NCBI GenBank assembly: GCA_002708845.1
Contig: PAPI01000013.1
Span: forward strand, 1 to 64,000
Origin: Leeuwenhoekiella sp.
GTDB lineage: Bacteria; Bacteroidota; Bacteroidia; Flavobacteriales; Flavobacteriaceae
Direction of reading: 5' to 3'
DNA length: 64,000 nucleotides
Shown: piece after piece, positions 30,029 to 38,577 of the stretch
Numbering within the stretch: the first letter of the stretch is position 1
Layout: every line of letters begins with the position of its first letter
Made by a program: the position numbers and the translations under genes
Notes under the pieces: model-generated
What the model saw: the letters and a program-made list of their open reading frames with translations, nothing else
Database searches by the model: none
Told to the model about the DNA's origin: nothing

Positions 30029-32035
30029 TCAGAATGCTCTTAATGCCTGCAAAGTCTGGGCTATGCGCTGTTTAGGCAGGTAAAGCTGTTCGAGACCTGA
30101 AGCAAAAGGTATAGGTGTATCTAAACTGCTTAAACGTCTCACCGGCGCATCCAGATATTGGAAACATTCTTCTGCAATAAAGGCGGCGATGTCTGCCAAA
30201 ATATTACCAAAACCACTGTCTTCACATAGCAGCAATACCCTGCCGGTCTTCTGAACAGACTGTCTTATGGCATCCCAATCCAGGGGTGCCAGCGTACGTA
30301 AATCAAGAAGATCAATACTTAGCTCGGGATCATCGTTTAGAACTTCGAGCGCCCAGTGAACAGCTGCTCCGTAGGTGATAAGGCTGATGTCTTTACCAGT
30401 TTTTAAAACAGCGGCTTTACCCAATGGCAAGTTATAATAGGCTTCAGAAACCTGCCCTCTTATGTTACGGTACAGGGCTTTATGTTCAAAGAAAAGTACC
30501 GGATTAGGATCTTCTATTGCAGTAGCAAGCAAACCTTTTGCATCTTCAGGAAATGCGGGATACACCACTTTTAAACCAGGAGTATGTGTAAACCAGGCTT
30601 CATTTGTCTGGCTGTGAAAAGGCCCTGCTCCCACTCCTGCCCCACAAGGCATTCTTATCACCACGTCTGCAGGCTGGCCCCAGCGGTAGAATGATTTGGC
30701 CAGATAATTTACGATAGGATTAAAACCACTGCTTACAAAATCTGCAAACTGCATCTCTACTACAGATTTGTATCCATTAATTGCAAGTCCCATCGCGGTT
30801 TCAATAATACCTGATTCACATATAGGCGTATTACGCACCCGACTTTTCCCGTATTTTTCCGCAAAACCTTCAGTGATTTTAAATACTCCGCCATACTCTG
30901 CAACATCCTGTCCCATTATAACAAGCTTATCAAAAACCTGCATGCTTTGTTCTAGTCCCTGTCTAATGGCATCAATAAATCGTAATTCACGGGTTGGCCC
31001 TTCCGTAGGTTTAGAAATAAAATCAAAAGGCGCATAGACATCATTAAGTTCGTGCTCTGGAGTGGAGGATACTGATTCTTCAGCAAAAGTTTCTTCAAGA
31101 GCGGCATCAATTTCATCTAAAATTTCGCTTCGCAACTGCTTGTCCTGATTTTCAGACAACAATCCAGAATCTTTTAAGTAGTTACGATAATTTTCAACTG
31201 GGTCGCGCTTTTCCCAATAATCCATCAATTCCTGCGGAACATATTTGACACCGCTGGCTTCCTCGTGCCCACGCATTCTGAAGGTTTTAAATTCTATAAG
31301 TACCGGCCTGGGATTTTCCCGTACAGAATGCGCCAGTTGAGAAACGCGGTGGTAAACTTCCAGAATATTATTACCATCTATGATGTGACTTTCCATCCCA
31401 TAACCTGCTCCGCGATCTGCTAAATCCTTACAACGGTATTGTTCTGAAGTAGGTGTTGAAAGTCCGTAGCCGTTATTCTCGATGCAAAATAAAACCGGTA
31501 AATCCCAGACCGATGCAATATTAAGCGCTTCGTGAAAGTCGCCTTCACTGGTGCCGCCCTCACCGCTAAAAACCGCAACAACCTTCTGTTCTTCCCTTAG
31601 CTTATGTGCTAAAGCAATCCCATCTGCAACTCCGAGTTGTGGCCCAAGATGCGAAATCATCCCAATGATTTTATATTCCTGTGTACCAAAGTGGAAACTG
31701 CGGTCTCGTCCTTTGGTAAAACCATTAAGCTTGCCCTGCCACTGACTGAATAAACGCTGCAATGGAATATTACGGCTTGTAAAAACTCCCAGATTACGGT
31801 GCATTGGTAAAATGTATTCGTCATTATTCAGTGCCGCGGTAACTCCTACAGCGATTGCCTCCTGACCAATCCCGCTAAACCACTTGGAGATTTTTCCCTG
31901 TCGGAGCAGCACAAGCATTTTTTCTTCTACTAATCTGGGTTTTAGAAGCTGTTTGTATAAATGGAGTTGCATCTCAGGTTCAAGCTGAATTGTGTTAAAA
32001 ATCAAAATATCGGTTACTGGATTTTCCGTTGACAT
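30029..32035 (-). CDS. 2-oxoacid dehydrogenase E1 component, alpha and beta subunits fused
   Basis: This 668-residue protein is one chain with both E1 subunits. The alpha part (about 15-330) has the thiamine-diphosphate region VFSGEGGTSEGDFHEALNIA, ENNGYGLSTP and LPMHRNLG. The beta part (about 345-668) has VIMGQDVAEYGGVFKIT, NTPICESGIIETAMGLAI, MPCGAGVGAGPFHSQ and the C-terminal transketolase-like LLLCEDSGFGNILADIA. Separate subunits are usual; the fusion is frequent in Bacteroidota. It should decarboxylate a 2-oxoacid, most likely branched-chain (2-oxoisovalerate type) but pyruvate is possible, and pass the acyl group to an E2 not encoded here. It is a single gene with a divergent promoter gap shared with the oxygenase gene. 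Confidence 0.92.
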   Translation of the reverse strand: MSTENPVTDILIFNTIQLEPEMQLHLYKQLLKPRLVEEKMLVLLRQGKISKWFSGIGQEAIAVGVTAALNNDEYILPMHRNLGVFTSRNIPLQRLFSQWQGKLNGFTKGRDRSFHFGTQEYKIIGMISHLGPQLGVADGIALAHKLREEQKVVAVFSGEGGTSEGDFHEALNIASVWDLPVLFCIENNGYGLSTPTSEQYRCKDLADRGAGYGMESHIIDGNNILEVYHRVSQLAHSVRENPRPVLIEFKTFRMRGHEEASGVKYVPQELMDYWEKRDPVENYRNYLKDSGLLSENQDKQLRSEILDEIDAALEETFAEESVSSTPEHELNDVYAPFDFISKPTEGPTRELRFIDAIRQGLEQSMQVFDKLVIMGQDVAEYGGVFKITEGFAEKYGKSRVRNTPICESGIIETAMGLAINGYKSVVEMQFADFVSSGFNPIVNYLAKSFYRWGQPADVVIRMPCGAGVGAGPFHSQTNEAWFTHTPGLKVVYPAFPEDAKGLLATAIEDPNPVLFFEHKALYRNIRGQVSEAYYNLPLGKAAVLKTGKDISLITYGAAVHWALEVLNDDPELSIDLLDLRTLAPLDWDAIRQSVQKTGRVLLLCEDSGFGNILADIAAFIAEECFQYLDAPVRRLSSLDTPIPFASGLEQLYLPKQRIAQTLQALRAF

Positions 32036-32183
32036 ATTCTCAATTAATGAACTAAAATTAACGAAAATCGTAATGAAATGCGTTTATAGTTTAAAGCAAT
32101 AGAATTTTAAGTTTAGTTTAAAATTACCCCCTCTTAAAATTTGATATATTTACGTAATTATAAATTTCCATTACTCCTGAATT

Positions 32184-33134
32184 ATGAACAACATTCCCAG
32201 TGTAGATCTCTCAGATTTTCTGAGCAGTGACCCTTCAAAAAAACAAAAATTTGTAAATGAAATTGGTCGGGCTTATGAAGAAATTGGTTTTGTTTCACTA
32301 AAAAATCATTTTCTTGATGACAATCTGGTTGATGATCTGTATAAAGAAGTAAAAGCATTTTTCGACTTACCAGAAGATACCAAGAAAACATACGAAATCG
32401 AAGGTCTAGGCGGTCAGCGAGGCTATATTTCTTTTGGAAAAGAGCACGCTAAAGGAAAAAAAGAAGGAGATCTTAAGGAGTTTTGGCATTTTGGCCAGGA
32501 TCCTGAGCCTGATGCTAACCTCATCGAAGAATATCCGGAAAACGTTCACGTAAACGAGTTGGAGCATTTTAATAAAACCGGAATGCAGGCTTATAGAATG
32601 CTGGAAAAAACCGGTATCTATGTGCTGCGTGCTCTTGCCTTATATATTGGTCTTGATGAAATGTATTTTGACAAGTGGGTTACGAATGGAAACAGTATAC
32701 TCAGACCTATACATTATCCTCCTATTACCGAAGAACCTAAGGGTGCAGTCCGTGCCGGTGCGCATGGGGACATCAACCTAATCACCCTTCTTATGGGTGC
32801 TTCTGCCGGGGGTTTGCAAGTATTGCGCAAAGATGGGGAATGGATTGACGCGATACCTAATGAGGACGAACTAGTGATCAATGTGGGCGATATGCTGGAG
32901 CGACACACCAACAACAAACTGCGTTCGACTATTCACCGGGTGGTAAATCCGCCTCGAGAAGAATGGGATACTCCACGCTACTCCATTCCGTTTTTTATGC
33001 ATCCGCGCAGCGAAATGCCTTTAAACTGTCTTGAAGAATGCATTGATGCAGAACATCCTAAAGCATATGAAGACATTACTGCCGGCGAATTCTTACATCA
33101 GCGCCTTGTAGACATAGGACTTATCAAAAAATAA
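32184..33134 (+). CDS. 2-oxoglutarate/Fe(II)-dependent oxygenase, isopenicillin-N-synthase family
   Basis: This 316-residue protein has the N-terminal DIOX_N region (IPSVDLSDFL, EIGFVSLKNH) followed by the jelly-roll oxygenase domain. The iron triad is readable as His and Asp in GAHGDINLITLL and the distal His in STIHRVVNP; the RxS co-substrate motif is RYSIPFFMHP. Members hydroxylate, desaturate or cyclise small molecules; bacterial ones are mostly unassigned. It begins a five-gene + strand run (oxygenase, SUI1, DUF1835, phosphorylase, then ppk1), with 3 bases before the SUI1 gene. No biosynthetic genes surround it, so the substrate cannot be inferred. Confidence 0.88.
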   Translation: MNNIPSVDLSDFLSSDPSKKQKFVNEIGRAYEEIGFVSLKNHFLDDNLVDDLYKEVKAFFDLPEDTKKTYEIEGLGGQRGYISFGKEHAKGKKEGDLKEFWHFGQDPEPDANLIEEYPENVHVNELEHFNKTGMQAYRMLEKTGIYVLRALALYIGLDEMYFDKWVTNGNSILRPIHYPPITEEPKGAVRAGAHGDINLITLLMGASAGGLQVLRKDGEWIDAIPNEDELVINVGDMLERHTNNKLRSTIHRVVNPPREEWDTPRYSIPFFMHPRSEMPLNCLEECIDAEHPKAYEDITAGEFLHQRLVDIGLIKK

Positions 33135-33137
33135 ATA

Positions 33138-33470
33138 ATGGATTTACAGGACCAACTCAAAAACTTATTTCCAGATCACGAGCCCGAGCCTCAGGAAGAG
33201 ACTGAGGATGCTAATGACCTGGGGATTTGGATGCAGGACGATCCACTCATCTGTAAATATGAAAAGCGAAAAGGTAAGCCGGTAACCATCATCGAGGGCT
33301 ATACCGGCGCCGATTCTGATTTCAAAATTCTTGCAAAAGAGCTAAAAACCATGCTGGGTGTGGGCGGAAGTTTTAAAAAAGAAAGCATTCTAATCCAGGG
33401 GGATTACCGCGATAAAATCATGACTTTTTTAAAAGAAAAAGGATTTCGGGTAAAACGCGTGGGTGGTTAA
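33138..33470 (+). CDS. SUI1/eIF1-like translation factor (YciH type)
   Basis: This 110-residue protein has an acidic N-terminal tail (about 1-45, PEPQEETEDAND) and a SUI1 fold with RKGKPVTIIEGY, LAKELKTMLGVGGSFKKESI and the closing QGDYRDKIMTFLKEKGF. Gly-Gly in VGGSFK and the basic KRKGK loop are the conserved family surfaces. The E. coli relative YciH acts on initiation-complex fidelity and represses some translation under stress; eIF1 does start-codon selection in eukaryotes. The gene lies between the oxygenase and DUF1835 genes with gaps of 3 and 11 bases. Confidence 0.93.
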   Translation: MDLQDQLKNLFPDHEPEPQEETEDANDLGIWMQDDPLICKYEKRKGKPVTIIEGYTGADSDFKILAKELKTMLGVGGSFKKESILIQGDYRDKIMTFLKEKGFRVKRVGG

Positions 33471-33481
33471 AATCCTATTTT

Positions 33482-34417
33482 ATGAATTCAAACACATTGC
33501 ATATCACAAATGGCGATATGGTGCTTAAGCGCCTTGACGCACTCAATTTTAAAGGAGATCGAATTGTTTGGCGCGAAATGCTCTGCGAAGGGCCTACTGT
33601 CGAAGAAGTAGGCTCTGAACAATTTATCGAAGCTCGAAAGCAATTTTTAAAGCAAAGTTACAATATCCCAGAAGCCGATTATGAGGAAAAGTTTGTCTCT
33701 CAACTGAATAAACTTGCTGCCATCAACGGCTATGAGAAAATAGTTCTTTGGTTTGAATTTGATTTATTCTGCCATGTCAATATGCTGGCTGCAATTAGTT
33801 ACCTGATACAGAATAAGAAAGTAATGCCCATCTATGTCGTGTGCAGCGGCTGGGTAGATGGTGAACTTCAGCTTAAGGGTCTATCTGAACTTAATGATGA
33901 GCAATTCATCATGCATTACGAAAACAAGCTCAAACTTTCGCCAGAAGACCTTGCGGTCGCGCACCACATCTGGCAGCTGTATTGCGATGAAAAACCCATT
34001 GAGTTAAAGGCTGAAATTACCAAAAGCTCTAACTTCAAATACCTTTCAAGCTGTTTGCGTGCACATGTGGAGCGTTTTCCTAACAGCAAAACCGGCTTAA
34101 ACACTTTGGAAACCAATATTCTTAGACTTATAGATCTACATGAAGTTTCTTCAAAACATCAACTCTGCGGTTATGCCCTAAAGTATCAGGGATATTATGG
34201 TTATGGCGATATGCAAATTGAAAGAATGATCAAAGCTTTAAAACCCTTCTTTAGAATGCACGAGGGTAAACTGGTTCTAAATACAAAAGGACAGGCAGCA
34301 CTTGACGGTTCACAAAACTTTTACGATAGCTTAAAAGACCAGTCCTTTTATGGCGGCACACACAAATACGACTTTCTTTACAACTCAAACAATCACGAAC
34401 TGGTAAGATCACACTAA
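33482..34417 (+). CDS. DUF1835 domain-containing protein
   Basis: This 311-residue soluble protein has an N-terminal part with the DUF1835 pattern LHITNGDMVLKRL, then IVWREMLCEGP and the later KIVLWFEFDLFCHVNMLAA. The C-terminal half is helical (RFPNSKTGLNTLETNILRLID, IERMIKALKPFF) and fits the companion DUF3658-type region. Function is unknown. The next gene starts one base after its stop, so it is likely co-translated with the nucleoside phosphorylase. Confidence 0.8.
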   Translation: MNSNTLHITNGDMVLKRLDALNFKGDRIVWREMLCEGPTVEEVGSEQFIEARKQFLKQSYNIPEADYEEKFVSQLNKLAAINGYEKIVLWFEFDLFCHVNMLAAISYLIQNKKVMPIYVVCSGWVDGELQLKGLSELNDEQFIMHYENKLKLSPEDLAVAHHIWQLYCDEKPIELKAEITKSSNFKYLSSCLRAHVERFPNSKTGLNTLETNILRLIDLHEVSSKHQLCGYALKYQGYYGYGDMQIERMIKALKPFFRMHEGKLVLNTKGQAALDGSQNFYDSLKDQSFYGGTHKYDFLYNSNNHELVRSH

Positions 34418-34418
34418 T

Positions 34419-35291
34419 ATGCCGCTAGCCCCTTCTGAGCTTATCTTAAACGAAGATCAGAGCATTTATCACCTCCATTTAAGGCCTGAGAATCTTGCTG
34501 ATATTGTAATAACAGTTGGCGACCCCGACCGTGTTTCTGAAGTAACAAAACACTTTGACAAGGTTGAGTTTAGCACGCAAAAACGCGAGTTTAAAACCGA
34601 AACCGGTACTTTTGAGGGGAAGCGTATTTCAGTTATTTCTACCGGAATTGGAACGGATAATATTGATATTGTTCTTAACGAACTGGATGCTTTAGCCAAT
34701 ATAGACTTTGAAATCCGGGAAATAAAAGAGCAAAAAAAATCCCTACAAATAATCCGGCTTGGTACCAGTGGTGCCATTCAGCCTGACATTTCTGTAGATT
34801 CTATTCTCTTAAGCAGACGCGGCATTGGTTTTGACTCTTTACTGCATTTCTATCAAAGTGCTTCGGTACGTGACCAGGACTTTGAACGGTCATTTTCAGC
34901 ACATTTACAGCTAAATCTTGAAAAAAGCATTCCATACTGTGTTGATGCAGATTCCGCTTTGCTTCACCACTTTAAAAACCCAAACTATTTTGAAGGAAAT
35001 ACGGTTACTAATGTGGGTTTTTACGGTCCACAGGGTCGCACCTTACGACTTAAGACTGAAGACGAGACGCTTAATGACAAACTGCAATCTTTCAGTTTTA
35101 AAACAGAAAAAATCACCAATCTGGAGATGGAAACTTCTGGCATTTATGGCCTGAGTAAACTTTTGGGTCACCGGGCGCTGTCTATAAATGCTATTCTAGC
35201 CAATCGCGCCACGGGAAAATTCAGTAAAAATCCTTCTCGGGTTGTTGAGCTAATGATTACTGAATCATTGCAGCGTATAGCAGAACTCTAA
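34419..35291 (+). CDS. Nucleoside phosphorylase (uridine/purine phosphorylase family)
   Basis: This 290-residue protein shows the PNP/UDP phosphorylase fold by IVITVGDPDRVSEVTKHF (phosphate-binding region), STGIGTDNIDIVLNEL, IIRLGTSGAIQP and the base/ribose-binding TNLEMETSGIYGLSKLLGHRAL. It splits nucleosides with phosphate into base and ribose 1-phosphate during salvage. The GDPDR and MET motifs fit uridine-phosphorylase-like members, but the base preference is uncertain. It closes the compact + strand gene run; ppk1 follows after 73 bases and may have its own promoter. Confidence 0.88.
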   Translation: MPLAPSELILNEDQSIYHLHLRPENLADIVITVGDPDRVSEVTKHFDKVEFSTQKREFKTETGTFEGKRISVISTGIGTDNIDIVLNELDALANIDFEIREIKEQKKSLQIIRLGTSGAIQPDISVDSILLSRRGIGFDSLLHFYQSASVRDQDFERSFSAHLQLNLEKSIPYCVDADSALLHHFKNPNYFEGNTVTNVGFYGPQGRTLRLKTEDETLNDKLQSFSFKTEKITNLEMETSGIYGLSKLLGHRALSINAILANRATGKFSKNPSRVVELMITESLQRIAEL

Positions 35292-35364
35292 AGGCTTTTT
35301 AACAAAAGCTTAATTTAGCGCGAGAAGCCCTTTCGTATTTTTGGTCAAAATACAACCATAACCT

Positions 35365-37413
35365 ATGGAAACTGACCAATCCCAACAATTAAAGCACAGA
35401 GATTTAAACTGGCTGAGTTTTAATGAGCGTGTGTTACAGGAAGCTGAAGACCGCGAGCATAATCCGCTTTACGAGCGTATGAAATTTCTCGCCATTTATA
35501 GTTCAAATCTGGACGAGTATTTTAGGGTGCGCGTGAGTCAGTTAAGACAGATGAAGCGTATTGAGAAAAGTATACGTAAGAAACTTTCACTGCAACCTAA
35601 CAAAACGGTAAAAAAAATACTGGCCCGGGTAAAAGAGCAGCAGGAACATTTTGGCAAGATTTTTAAAGAACAAATCATTCCTGACCTTGCTCAAAATCAT
35701 ATTAAACTAGTGAGCGATACCGATTTTACTTCCGTTCACGGAGATTTGGCAGACATCTGGTATACGACGCACCTTAAAAATACGCTGAAGACCAAGCTGA
35801 TTGTTCCTTCAAAAAACAATTCGATTTTTATAGAAAATCAAACGCTTTATTTCTGTGTGACATTTGAAGACGATAAACAGTTTGGTTTTGTAAAAATACC
35901 CACAGACAGTAACTCAAGGTTTGTAGATCTGGGTAAACATCAGGGCAACTATTACATCACCTTTATTGATGATATCATCCGCTATAAAGTTCAAACTCTA
36001 TTTGATCACAAGGTTAAAGGTGTTTATGAAATGAAACTTTCACGAGATGCCGAATTGTATATCGATGACGAACTCGACGGCATTTTGGCTGAACGCATTT
36101 ACAAATCTTTAGAGCAACGTCAGGAAGGTCAACCTACACGCTTGCTTTACGATTCGGCTATGCCGAAAGAAGATGTTAAAAAGCTTCGCAAATTGCTCAA
36201 TCTGGGCAAAATAGATATGATGCCCGGTGGTAGGTATCACAATTTTAATGATTTTTTAAAGTTTCCCGATCCTACTGAAAACCCCGATTTACATTATGAT
36301 AAAAAACCCTATATCCCACATAAGGTTTTAGAGCAATCCAAAGATTATTTTAAAACGATCAGGGCTAAAGATCAGTTGGTGCACTTCCCCTTCATGACCT
36401 TTAACTATATTGAACGCCTGGTAAAACAAGCAGCCACTGACCCGGATGTAACCCATATCAAAATTTCTTTATACCGCGTTGCAGACGAATCTATACTCAC
36501 CACAGCGCTGCTTCAGGCTATTGATAACGGTAAAGATGTTACGATTTTTATTGAGGCTAAAGCACGCTTTGATGAAGAAAACAACATCAGCTGGGGCCGA
36601 AAATTTGAAGATAAGGGAGGTCGTGTAATTTACAGCTACCCACGTATCAAGGTACATTCTAAAATCCTGATGATTATACGGAATGAAGAAGATAAAGCCC
36701 GAAGATACGCCTATATTGGCACCGGAAACTTCAATGGAGAAACGTCAAAAATTTACTGCGACCACGGACTTTTTACCGCACACTCAAAAATCACTAAGGA
36801 AATACATCGCGTTTTTAGAGTTCTCGAAGGTGAGTTAATCATACCGCGAAATAAACATTTACTAATTTCTCCTTTTACCACCCGTCGTATTTTTGAAAAA
36901 CTGATACAACAGGAAATTGACACCGCTCTGGCAGGCAAACCAGCGGCTATAACAGCAAAAATGAATAGCCTCGAAGATACTGATATCATTGCTCTGCTCT
37001 ATAAAGCGAGCCAGGCAGGAGTTAAAATACGCCTTATCGTACGCGGTTTTACCTGCCTGATACCCGGAGTTGAAGGTCTAAGCGAAAATATAGAAATGAC
37101 TTCCATTGTAGATCGCTATCTGGAGCATGGTCGCATATACTTGTTTCATAATGGTGGCGATGAGCAAATGTATATGGGTTCTGCAGACTGGATGACCCGA
37201 AATCTTGATAGGCGCATTGAGGTACTTACTCCTATTTATGACGAAGATCTTTTTAAAGAGCTAAGAGCTATTTTGCTCATTCAGCTTCAGGACAATGTGA
37301 AAGCACGTATACAGGATGCTGAAGAGAGTAATGCTTATATTCCTCAGAAGCCCGGTGAAGCTGCCATACGTTCTCAGTACGCGATTTATGATTTTTTAAA
37401 GGCTAAAAACTAA
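35365..37413 (+). CDS. ppk1: Polyphosphate kinase 1
   Basis: At 682 residues this protein is close to the E. coli enzyme. Domain order is N (about 5-110; RDLNWLSFNERVLQEAED), H, C1 and C2. The autophosphorylated histidine is His431 (RIKVHSKILMI) and the second essential histidine is His595 (IYLFHNGGDEQMYMGSADWMTRNLDRRIEV). FIEAKARFDEENNISWGRK is another hallmark. The enzyme reversibly polymerises ATP gamma-phosphates to polyphosphate at the membrane, a stress and phosphate-storage function. The following gene starts 4 bases after the stop. Confidence 0.96.
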   Translation: METDQSQQLKHRDLNWLSFNERVLQEAEDREHNPLYERMKFLAIYSSNLDEYFRVRVSQLRQMKRIEKSIRKKLSLQPNKTVKKILARVKEQQEHFGKIFKEQIIPDLAQNHIKLVSDTDFTSVHGDLADIWYTTHLKNTLKTKLIVPSKNNSIFIENQTLYFCVTFEDDKQFGFVKIPTDSNSRFVDLGKHQGNYYITFIDDIIRYKVQTLFDHKVKGVYEMKLSRDAELYIDDELDGILAERIYKSLEQRQEGQPTRLLYDSAMPKEDVKKLRKLLNLGKIDMMPGGRYHNFNDFLKFPDPTENPDLHYDKKPYIPHKVLEQSKDYFKTIRAKDQLVHFPFMTFNYIERLVKQAATDPDVTHIKISLYRVADESILTTALLQAIDNGKDVTIFIEAKARFDEENNISWGRKFEDKGGRVIYSYPRIKVHSKILMIIRNEEDKARRYAYIGTGNFNGETSKIYCDHGLFTAHSKITKEIHRVFRVLEGELIIPRNKHLLISPFTTRRIFEKLIQQEIDTALAGKPAAITAKMNSLEDTDIIALLYKASQAGVKIRLIVRGFTCLIPGVEGLSENIEMTSIVDRYLEHGRIYLFHNGGDEQMYMGSADWMTRNLDRRIEVLTPIYDEDLFKELRAILLIQLQDNVKARIQDAEESNAYIPQKPGEAAIRSQYAIYDFLKAKN

Positions 37414-37417
37414 AACA

Positions 37418-38251
37418 ATGAAAACCTTAAAAGTGGGTGGAGTGCCCGAACATTTTAACCTGCCCATACATCTATGTATTGAAGAAGGTCTTTTTAAGGC
37501 TGAAGAAATTGAGGTTGAATGGGTGGAATTTCCTGGAGGTACAGGAGCTATGAATGCTGCCTTACGAAACCAGGATATCGACGTCGCCATCATATTAACC
37601 GAAGGCATCATACGCGATATTGCAAACGGCAATCCGTCAAAAATTATTCAAAATTATGTTGCTAGTCCACTAATCTGGGGTGTTCACGTTGCAGCCGAAA
37701 GTAATTTTCAAAGCATTGATGATTTACAAGGCGCACGGCCTGCGATTAGCCGTTACGGTTCTGGCTCGCACGTGATGGCATTCATTCAGGCACATCAGTT
37801 GGGTTGGGATACCTCAAAGCTGGAGTGTGTAGTTGTAAATAATTTGGACAATGCGGTTAAAGCTTTGCAAAACGGTGAGGCAGATTATTTTATGTGGGAA
37901 CATTTTACTACAAAACCTTTAGTAGATCGTGGCATCTTTCGGTGGGTTGCAGATTTCCCAACACCCTGGTCAAGTTTTGTTTTTGCCGCCTCTTCTAAAG
38001 CTTATGAAAATAAGAGTCAAGAACTTTCCACCTTCTTAAAGGTTGTTAATGCCAAAACCATAATTTTTAAAAATATTAAGGGAATAGATCACACACTTGC
38101 TGAGCGTTATGAACAACAATTAGAGGACATTGAAAAGTGGTTAGCCCTTACACAATGGTCTCAGCAAGCCTTACCTAAAGCGGAAACTGAGCAGGTTGTA
38201 AACTTTTTAAAACAATTAAATATGGTAGATATAAACTATTATTTTGAATAG
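37418..38251 (+). CDS. Leaderless substrate-binding-fold protein (NMT1/SsuA-like)
   Basis: This 277-residue protein has a type II periplasmic-binding fold by KVGGVPEHFNLPIHLCIEEGLF, EVEWVEFPGGTGAMNAALRNQDIDVAI, DDLQGARPAISRYGSGSHVMAF and NAVKALQNGEADYFMWEHFT. There is no signal peptide or lipobox, so it should stay in the cytoplasm, and no ABC permease or ATPase gene lies nearby. Related fungal and bacterial proteins with this shape are known without transport partners. It is probably co-expressed with ppk1 (4-base gap). Possible roles are sensing or binding of a small metabolite; the ligand is unknown. Confidence 0.75.
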   Translation: MKTLKVGGVPEHFNLPIHLCIEEGLFKAEEIEVEWVEFPGGTGAMNAALRNQDIDVAIILTEGIIRDIANGNPSKIIQNYVASPLIWGVHVAAESNFQSIDDLQGARPAISRYGSGSHVMAFIQAHQLGWDTSKLECVVVNNLDNAVKALQNGEADYFMWEHFTTKPLVDRGIFRWVADFPTPWSSFVFAASSKAYENKSQELSTFLKVVNAKTIIFKNIKGIDHTLAERYEQQLEDIEKWLALTQWSQQALPKAETEQVVNFLKQLNMVDINYYFE

Positions 38252-38357
38252 TATTTAACTAAGATTTAATGAAATTTTTACATTTAATTGTCTCATTACT
38301 AGAAAAATATTGCACACTTTTGTACTGAAACAATCAAACACTAAAAATCTTTTAAAC

Positions 38358-38519
38358 ATGGTTACCTTTTTTACAATTTTGGGTGTCCTGCTATTGGTTA
38401 ACATTTTACTATTTAAGTTCAGTGTAGCAGGGGGGCCCTCAAAAAAACCGAAAAAACGTGTAGCCCCTATTGAAACAACGTTTAAAGAGTCTGCTTATGC
38501 ACTTAACAAAGCTTCGTAA
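38358..38519 (+). CDS. Small single-span membrane protein, 53 aa, unknown
   Basis: The ATG at 38358 is chosen; the frame is open further upstream only through a TTG with a polar leader. The product starts MVTFFTILGVLLLVNILLFKFS, one hydrophobic helix, followed by a basic linker (GGPSKKPKKRVAPIE) and a short helix ending ALNKAS. Positively charged residues after the helix suggest the C-terminus faces the cytoplasm. I do not recognise the family. It has its own upstream gap of 106 bases and a strong terminator 27 bases after its stop, so it is an independent transcript, which supports it being real. Confidence 0.65.
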   Translation: MVTFFTILGVLLLVNILLFKFSVAGGPSKKPKKRVAPIETTFKESAYALNKAS

Positions 38520-38546
38520 GCAACTTGATTGAAAACCAAACCCCAT

Positions 38547-38577
38547 AAAAATGCCCTGATTATTTAGGGCATTTTTT
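38547..38577. terminator. Intrinsic terminator, probably bidirectional
   Basis: AAAAATGCCCT (38547-38557) pairs with AGGGCATTTTT (38566-38576) around an 8-nt loop, followed by T residues. It ends the 53-residue peptide transcript on the + strand. Its A-run gives a T-run on the minus strand, and it directly abuts the ung stop codon, so it may serve ung as well. Confidence 0.88.

Noticed and set aside
37418-38251. Annotation as thiamine or taurine ABC transporter binding protein
   Set aside because: The fold fits, but there is no signal peptide, no lipobox and no permease or ATPase gene, so a transport role is not supported.
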